From: Lactifluus volemus
Lineage: Eukaryota > Basidiomycota > Agaricomycetes > Russulales > Russulaceae
Assembly (NCBI GenBank): GCA_022376515.1
Contig: WTXI01000003.1
Span: forward strand, 1,426,001-1,490,000
Direction: 5' to 3'
Length of the DNA: 64,000 bases
Below are positions 57,229-64,000 of this stretch, in pieces; the stretch's first letter is position 1; the number at the start of each line of letters is the position of its first letter. Under the pieces are notes generated by a model that ran no database searches, was not told the DNA's origin, and saw only the letters and a list, made by a program, of their open reading frames with translations. Both the position numbers and the translations under genes were made by a program.

Positions 57229-60200
57229 TTAGTTAGATGAGCTGTGAACATATACTGTAGCCCAATCTGATCCATGCACGAAGTTTGAAATATCAAGCTC
57301 GGTATAATGTTTGCCTGCAATCCAGATAGTGTTAGGTCTACGAAGATACGGCCGGTGAACCAGAGGAATCCATAAGAGAAGTTCGCCCTCTTCCCCATAC
57401 ATCCAACCATCATCAATGACGAGCTCATCTATGAAATAGAACTTCTCAACGCCTTCTCTTCTACCCTTCACGCGAATCGTGCGATCCCGTGAGGCCGAGC
57501 CTGAGGCGATGTGCTGCCTGCCCGGCGAGGACGTAACAGGAAAGGATGACTTGGGGTGTCGAGTTGATAGGGGCGTTACGGGCTCTCTTGTTGTAGCATC
57601 CCACAAGCGAATTGTGAAATCATCCGAGGCCGAGGCGATGCGCTGGCCGTCTGGTGAGAATGCAACAAAGTTGACTTGTTCCGTATGTCCAGTAAACGGG
57701 CCCGCTACAACCTGTCCCTTTGCAGCATCCCAAACGCGAAGTGTGAGATCGCTGAGGCCGAGGCGATGCGCTGCCCGTCCGGCGAGAATGCAACACAGTA
57801 GACTCGATCAGTGTGTCCAATAAACGGGCCGGCTACAATCTCTCCTGTCGCAGCATCCCACACGCGAATTGTGAAATCTACAGAAGCCGAGGCGATCCGC
57901 CGCCCATCTGGCGAGAATGCAACAGAAAAGACCCAACCAGTGTGTCCTGTGAACGGGCCTGCAACGACTTCTCCTGTTGTAGCATTCCACACACGAATTG
58001 TGAGATCTAATGAGGCCGAGGCGATACACTGCCCGTCCGGCGAGAATGCAACAGAATTGACCTCATTAGTGTGTGCGGTAAATGGACCCGCTACGACACG
58101 TCCTGTTGCAGAATTCCACACGCGAATCGTGCGATCTGTCGAGGCGGAGGCGATACGCTGCCCGTCCGGCGAGAATACAACAGATCTGACCCAACTGCTG
58201 TGTCCAGCAAACGGGCCTGCCACGACCTCTCCTGTTGTGGCATCCCACACGCGAATCGTGTGGTCTCCCGAGCCTGAGGCGATGCGTTGCCCGTCTAGAG
58301 AGAATGCAATAGACATGACCCCATCGGTATGTCCAGTAAACGGTCCCACCACGACGTCACCCGTTGCGGCATCCCACACACAGATCTTGTGATCTTCCGA
58401 TGCCGAGGCGATGTGCTGACCGTCTGGTGAGAATACAACACAGGTGACCGAATTAGTGTGCCCGGTAAACGTGCCCGCTACGAACTCTTCTGTTGCGGCA
58501 TCCCACACACAAATCGTGCAATCGTACGAGGCCGAGGCGATGCGCTGCCCGTCTGGCGAGAATGCAACAGAACAGACAACATTGGTGTGTCCTGCAAACG
58601 GGCCCGCTACCTCTTCTCCTTTTACGGCATCCCACATGCGAATTGTGAGGTCTGTCGAGGCTGAGGCAATGCGCTGCCCGTCTGGCGAGAATGCAACGCA
58701 GTTGACTGAATCGGTGTGTCCAACAAATGGGCCCGCTACCACCTCTCCTGTGGTGGCGTCCCACACGCGAACTGTGCGATCCTGTGAGGCCGAGGCGATG
58801 TGCTGCCCGTCTGGTGAGGATGCAATAGATGTGACAAAATCGGTGTGTCCAGTAAACGGGCCGGCTACTACCTCTCCCGTTAGGGCATCCCACACGCAAA
58901 TCGTGCGATCTGCTGAAGCCGAGACGATACGCTCCCCGTCCGGAGAGAATGTAACAGACGAGACCATTGCGCTGTGTCCAGTAAACGGGGCTGCTACCAC
59001 CTCTCCCGTTGCGGCATCCCACACGCGAACTGTAAGATCGCTTGAACCTGAAGCTATATGCTGCCCGTCTGGCGAGAATGCAACAGAGTTCACCTCGTCA
59101 GTGTGTCCAGTAAACGGGCCCGCGACGACTTCCCCCGTTGTGGCATCCCACACACGAATTGTGAGATCGCCCGAGGCCGAGGCGATGCGCTGCCCATCAG
59201 GCGAGAACACCACAGAAAAGACGGTGTCAGTGTGTCCTATAAATGGGCCTGCTACAAGCTCCTCCGTTGTGGAATCCCACATGCGAATCTTGTGGTCCCT
59301 CGAGGCCGAAGCTATCCGCAGCCCATCTGGCGAGAATGCAACAAAGTTGACGTCGTCGATATGGTGAATCATCATTTCCAATGCTGGCCAATGAGGTAAC
59401 TGCCCACGTTCCAAGGACAATGTGTGAGTGAATAGGTGAATGTAGTTCTTGAGAATTTGGGAGGACTCCGGCACGAAGGGCAAGGCAGAGACATAGATAT
59501 GTGGGGCACTCCTTGCTATTGCCTTCCCGAAACAACGCACAAACGAGGATGCATCGTTCACTGATGCCAACAAATTCTCCACTTCCATGTCTGAAGGCCG
59601 CTGCGACTTTACGCAATGGTCATTACATGCCATACTCAATTATAGGTTGTACCTACCTTACGCTGGCCAGACCGTAGCCATGTCTTCAGAGATGACAATG
59701 CTTGTGAAGCGAGGCCAACCCTCCCCTTGATGCTAAGCACTTCCAACCAAAACAAAAACTTGGTCTCAAACAGGGATCGAAGTTGTGTGACCAAATCGTC
59801 GTCGAAAGCAGCATGTTTTAAATGGTCTTCCCAGGAAACGCAGGCATATGATAGAGCAGGTGGAATATACTGGGCGATTCGAGATTCCAAATCTAAGACG
59901 TCGCTATTGGGGATATATGACGACTCGAGTTTGCAGATGTTGAACTTGAGATTATTGAGCATTAAGCCGAGGCAGGAATGTGCCAGCTGATGGTGGGCAT
60001 GGTCGAGGTCGACATAAAACGCGCCACTCTTCTTGTCAGTCAGAAAGTCGCGGAATGAGGTGTGAAGAGGAATGATAGGACGCGTTTGATCAGATGAAGT
60101 GACGTTACTCAGCAGCGAGCCGAGGTGTTCGAGAATTTCAAGAACAGGGCGAGGATCAGAATCCTCGGTGTCATCGATGGGTGCATGTCGTTGCAACACG

Positions 60201-62082
60201 ATCAAGGATTCGAGGGAGATGGGCTCGATGGCAGCAAAAAGCTGTCCCATGATGGACCGAAATAGGGCCTGTGCTTCATCGCCATTGAAGTACTCTTTGA
60301 GAACCTCTTCGTACAAGTTGTCCAACAGACCCTCTCCATTGCGACCTCGAGAATGTCCAACAGGCGCTGTACGCGCTTCTTCATGGTAAGGCCGAGACTA
60401 GCACGGCTATTTATGAACCCGCCTGAAACGGCTGCCCATTGAAACAGGCCTTCTGCCGCCTTTGCTAAGTCGACACCATGGGCTTCGAACACGTCCGGAT
60501 CGAGCATCTTCTGAAATACGTCCGAATATCTTCCTCCGTCCTGGAAGCGAGTTTTGCATCGTCCATGTAGAGGGTGTCGACAGATGACGCTTTGGAAAAC
60601 GCAGCTTCGATGCCATCCTCCGGCCTTGAGGTGACGAGTATCCGGAACTTTGAAGGGAACTCGAAGAGATGCTGAGCAAGAAACGTGTGCAATCCGGTTT
60701 TACCGATTGCATCACCACTCTCATCCATGCGTCGATAACAATAAGTATTGGGTGACGAACTTCCACGTTCTTGAGCGGTTCGAGGAGGAGGCGTTCAAAA
60801 AGCGTAGAATAGTCTCGGGTGCCACAAAGAGATGAATTGTCCTTAACGACCTTACCGAGGGCGACTTTGAACGCAGGATTTCGATCGGAAAGATCGCGAG
60901 CAAGGGTCGTGAAAATTTGATAAGCCTCGTCCTTAGACTGCTCCTTTCGTAGAAAAGTAAAGTAAGAGCCGAGACACTTGTTCTCGAAACGACGCGCGAT
61001 CTCGTGTGCGATCGAAGATTTTCCCGTGCCAGCCTGGCCGAGGAGAACAAGCCCACGCTCGGATTCTGGATTCTCGACCCACTTGACGATATGGTCCAAG
61101 AAATCTTCGCGTGTGCCCGGAAGACAGCGGCTCTTATCGCCGAGTCGCCAGCCCCCCTTATAAGGCAGCTCTCTGATTATTATGCCCAATTCTGTGTGCC
61201 TTAGCTATGGATTGAAGTGAGTCAAGCAACTCCTACTTGGTTGGAGTAGTTATATTACTCACGTCATCCTGGATCCCAAGCACAGTAATCTCGGTAGTGA
61301 CAGCAGCACGCGCGAGAAATTCGTCTCGCAGTCGGACGAGCATGCTACGGTAGCGGTCGATTTCTCCGTCAACTCCGCCGCTAATATTAGTCCAGGTCCG
61401 CATTCCTAAAAAAAATTCACCTATTTACAATCAGAAAGAAGAGAGGTCAAGACGACTTACCGACGTGTATCTGGCTCGCATACAATTCGATAAATTTCCC
61501 AATATCGTAGACGCACTGCAGCATCTCCTCGAGAATTTTGGCTTGCCTGGATTTCGGGTTGATGTTCCTCAAAGCGTCGGCATCTTTTGCGAATTCAAAC
61601 GCATCGCGAATCGCTTGGAATAGTGTTCGGACGTTGTTGTCACGCTGAACCTGCTGTAACAAAGTCTGGCAGGGTTATAACAGAATGAATGTTCGTTTCC
61701 CCTGACAACACGAGGAAACGCACTTCGGGGATCTTTGAGAGTAGACTCCATGCTAAATTTGCATAGGGTTGCAGCTGAAGAACGAGTATTATCTCAGCGA
61801 AGGAGAGAAGCAAAATGAGAGTGTGCATACTGCCGCGATTGGACTGACAGCATCCATCACCTGCTTGATAACATCAACAGCACTGCTCCATGTTTCCATC
61901 ATATCGATAGCTTCCTCGGCGCGATGGAGAGCAGTATCTGACACCTCCGTCTGGCTGTTTGCTGATAGAGTGATCGTTAAGACTGTTGCCGACTCGGTTG
62001 GATTTCTACTATGTCCATCAACACTGCTCAAAATAACATCAATTTCTACATGTAGGTGGCTTAGTGATACGCATAAGGACAT
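57229..62082 (-). CDS. NACHT-WD40 STAND receptor (fungal NLR-like)
   Basis: Signal-transducing NTPase of the family that includes the fungal HET-E type NWD proteins; a role in non-self recognition is inferred from the family. The N-terminal helical region (from 62082) has ALHRAEEAIDMMETWSSAVD, NVRTLFQAIRDAFEFAKDAD and ILEEMLQCVYDIGKFIELYA. The NACHT domain has P-loop VLLGQAGTGKSSIAHEIARR, Walker B region PILIVIDA followed by DESGDAIGK, and FRILVTSRPEDG. A winged-helix-type linker follows (LLDNLYEEVLKEYF, PLHTSFRDFLTD). Then come about fourteen 43-residue WD40 units of type GHTDSVNCVAFSPDGQRIAS and the ending HRPYLRRPNTIWIAG. Four missing bases (near 60728, 60515, 60335 and 57750) break the frame; without them it would be one large protein. 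Confidence 0.8.
57640..59370 (-). repeat. Tandem array of 129-bp WD40-coding units
   Basis: About thirteen intact and one frame-shifted 129-bp units are very alike at the DNA level. Words such as CCCGTCTGGCGAGAATGCAAC and GGCATCCCACACGCGAAT recur in most units on the plus strand. Differences cluster at the residues just after GHT or GHS and after the SAS/GSS turn, the variable faces of the propeller. Confidence 0.9.
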
Positions 62083-64000
62083 TCAGAAAAAGACGAACCA
62101 TGTTGGGGTTCACAGTGAATCTCCTTCCTTCCAATAAGGATGTCTTTATGCAAAGCATATTTCGCATAAAGAGAAGCAGTGATACTGGAGAGCGGCTGTA
62201 CAGCACTGAAGGAGACTGAGTTGTAATTCAGAATAAAATGTGGCATTCTCACAAGGCGCCGATGTTCTCGTTCCACTCCACACTTTGCCCCGTGCTCCGC
62301 ATAGATCGCGTCTGCCATATTCTCGCCCCGTAAGTCACATTAACATAATACCGCCTTTCTTTCCCAACGAGGGTCTTGAGAAGGGGAAGGTTTTGTGCCC
62401 TGAGGACTGACAATGAAGGGGAATTTACTCCTTATCGGATCAGCATCATAAGAGGCGTACCAGTAACCTCGAGCTGGAGAGAGCTCTGCTGGGATTCGCT
62501 GACCTGTGCACTGTTCAAAGACAGTTACGTGAACAAATATTACGATGAAATGGAAGGGACTGGTGCACCTTGTCGTGGATTTTTGTACAAGAGCCATCGT
62601 AAATAAGGTGAAGGGGTACTAGGTCGCGGCCATGCGCCATGCGCATTTCTGATTCCACATTGGGAACAAACAACAAACGGCACAATAGTAAGTTCCCAAG
62701 GCTACTTCTAGCACGACGACAATACTCTGTCGTGAGGTGACGTCCTCAGTATTGTCGCAGAAGACAGCGGTCATCTGCTCACCAGCCTAGACATCGCGTT
62801 CTCGCGTAGGTACTCGTCTCCGCATCGTCGCCACACTTGCACTTTGGATTGTTCGGCCCTACCTTTTTAATTGATTCGGTTGAGCGGAACGTATTAGTTA
62901 ATAGCATAACTCGAATCTAATCTTATTGCCAGCCTTCGCAGCCGCCAGGTGTCGTGTTCTTTCAACATCGTCATCCTCATGAAGACGTGGCGAGCCTCCA
63001 TCATTGTGTCTTTCAGTCATCTGTGCTAATGCGACTATGTCGAATGTCAACAAAGTCGTGAATGCACGAAAGAGCTACTAGCACGTACGACGAACCGCCG
63101 GAGAATACGTCAGACACATGGTACATCCCAACTTGAAGTAACTATCGCCAACTATCTTTTTCTGCTCCCACCGTTCTGAATGCTCCAGGAAATTGCAGCG
63201 ACCCGATTGTAATTTACTCCTCCGATACAAATGATTACGAACCGTGTCGGATGCCTTTTATTCATTTACAACAGGCGTCGCGCGGAGGACTGAGTTTGGT
63301 TTGACGCGCGACTAGCAGAATGGAATGCCAATGAGGAGCGCGGGGATAGATCCGTGGAGCACAAAGCATTAGGCGGGTGACGCCTGCCTGCTCTGCAAGA
63401 CGTCCCGATTTTGAGTTGTGTTGAGTCAAACAGGTCCTGCGACGGTGCCAGTGGACCACCTGCAGACCCTGATATCATACAATTTACGCGCCTGGACGTT
63501 CGGCAGGGGTGCGTCTCTTCCCTCTTAATGTACGCGTCGCACCTGGTAGGTTGTACACCGGTGCGGCCTAATTGATCGCCACAAATGGATCGATCTGGCG
63601 CGCTCTCCTCTCCGCGTCAACAAAGGTTTGATCCGATATCACCTCACAGTGCGAGATAAGGGGAAGAGAGGTTCAGCATACGGATGTTACTGTAAACCGA
63701 TATAGATGGTGCCGATGCCAGCGTCACTCGCGATGGACGGTTCCGCGGCGTACGAGATTACCGATGAACTGCCACTACCCCGGTAGGTAATCTTATGGTG
63801 ATAATATAACAAAAAGCGAGAGTTGCAGTGGCACCCAATCATTCTGGTGTGGTGATATGTGACAGTCATTTGCAATCGGGACCCATCAATAAGACATTCT
63901 TTACAATCACACTTGTACATTTATTCATTACTGCTGTAATCTAGTATCTGCTTTGTTTGACTTCTATTCCTTCAAAGGGTCAACCTCATTGATGAAGGGG
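62083..64000. other. Spacer at the window end, no supported gene
   Basis: Should contain the receptor promoter next to 62083. At 62260-62337 it shares about 80 bp with 24133-24212 inside the hAT-like element, including GATGTTCTCGTTCCACTC. Open frames at 62340-62606, 63262-63478 and 63687-63920 have no recognisable motif. Confidence 0.4.

Noticed and set aside
57811..59399. Long plus-strand open frames opposite the receptor WD40 array
   Set aside because: They are antisense shadows of the 129-bp repeat units; repetition keeps them open. The minus strand gives WD40 propeller units.
63262..63478. Overlapping minus-strand frames near the window end
   Set aside because: Two overlapping short frames without motif, splice partners or neighbours; no support as a gene.
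1..64000. CRISPR array or bacterial operon
   Set aside because: No regularly spaced identical repeats with unique spacers; the tandem 129-bp units are coding. Introns and gene families are fungal.

Overview
This window is nuclear DNA of a filamentous basidiomycete, most likely an Agaricomycete. Genes carry many short introns (about 40-70 nt, mostly GT..AG). The gene families are eukaryotic: Pob3, TFIIIC tau131, Cet1, Rad60, alpha-actinin, cofilin, VDAC and Cox20. There is also a fungal NACHT-WD40 STAND receptor of a type common in agarics. No prokaryotic, organellar or CRISPR features were seen.

Layout. 1-14.5 kb is dense housekeeping sequence: a mitochondrial K+/H+ exchange-related protein, a small basic protein, a ZIP9-like zinc transporter, a TFIIIC TPR subunit, mRNA capping triphosphatase, a Rad60/Esc2 SUMO-like protein and a GCFC/PAXBP1 splicing factor. 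From about 13.6 to 36.4 kb the order is disrupted by a segmental triplication. The cassette 'GCFC 3' end - spacer - aquaglyceroporin - downstream spacer' occurs three times in direct order. The first copy has intact GCFC and aquaporin genes. The second and third have decayed GCFC 3' fragments beside aquaporin copies. Later events inserted a 1.7-kb hAT-like element, a 90-bp foldback element, a decayed WD40 gene and one or two hypothetical genes into individual copies. From 36.4 to 57 kb the sequence is dense again: a multi-pass membrane protein, a homeodomain protein, a DCAF4-like WD40 protein, an RA-PH domain protein, Pob3, alpha-actinin, cofilin, VDAC, a CDC25/rhodanese-like phosphatase and Cox20. 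57.2-62.1 kb is an NLR-type receptor (N-terminal helical domain, NACHT, about 14 WD40 repeats). The last 1.9 kb holds nothing recognisable.

Genes form compact head-to-head pairs sharing 90-230 bp promoters (2145-2376, 8268-8404, 11494-11583, 49640-49793, 55195-55390) and tail-to-tail pairs with very short gaps. There is no operon logic. Actin regulators (alpha-actinin, cofilin) are adjacent, and mitochondrial proteins (VDAC, Cox20) lie close by.

A caution for all models: eleven places need a one-base change to keep a conserved protein in frame, and every one is a missing base. One is in an essential TFIIIC subunit. Some apparent pseudogenes may therefore be assembly artefacts.
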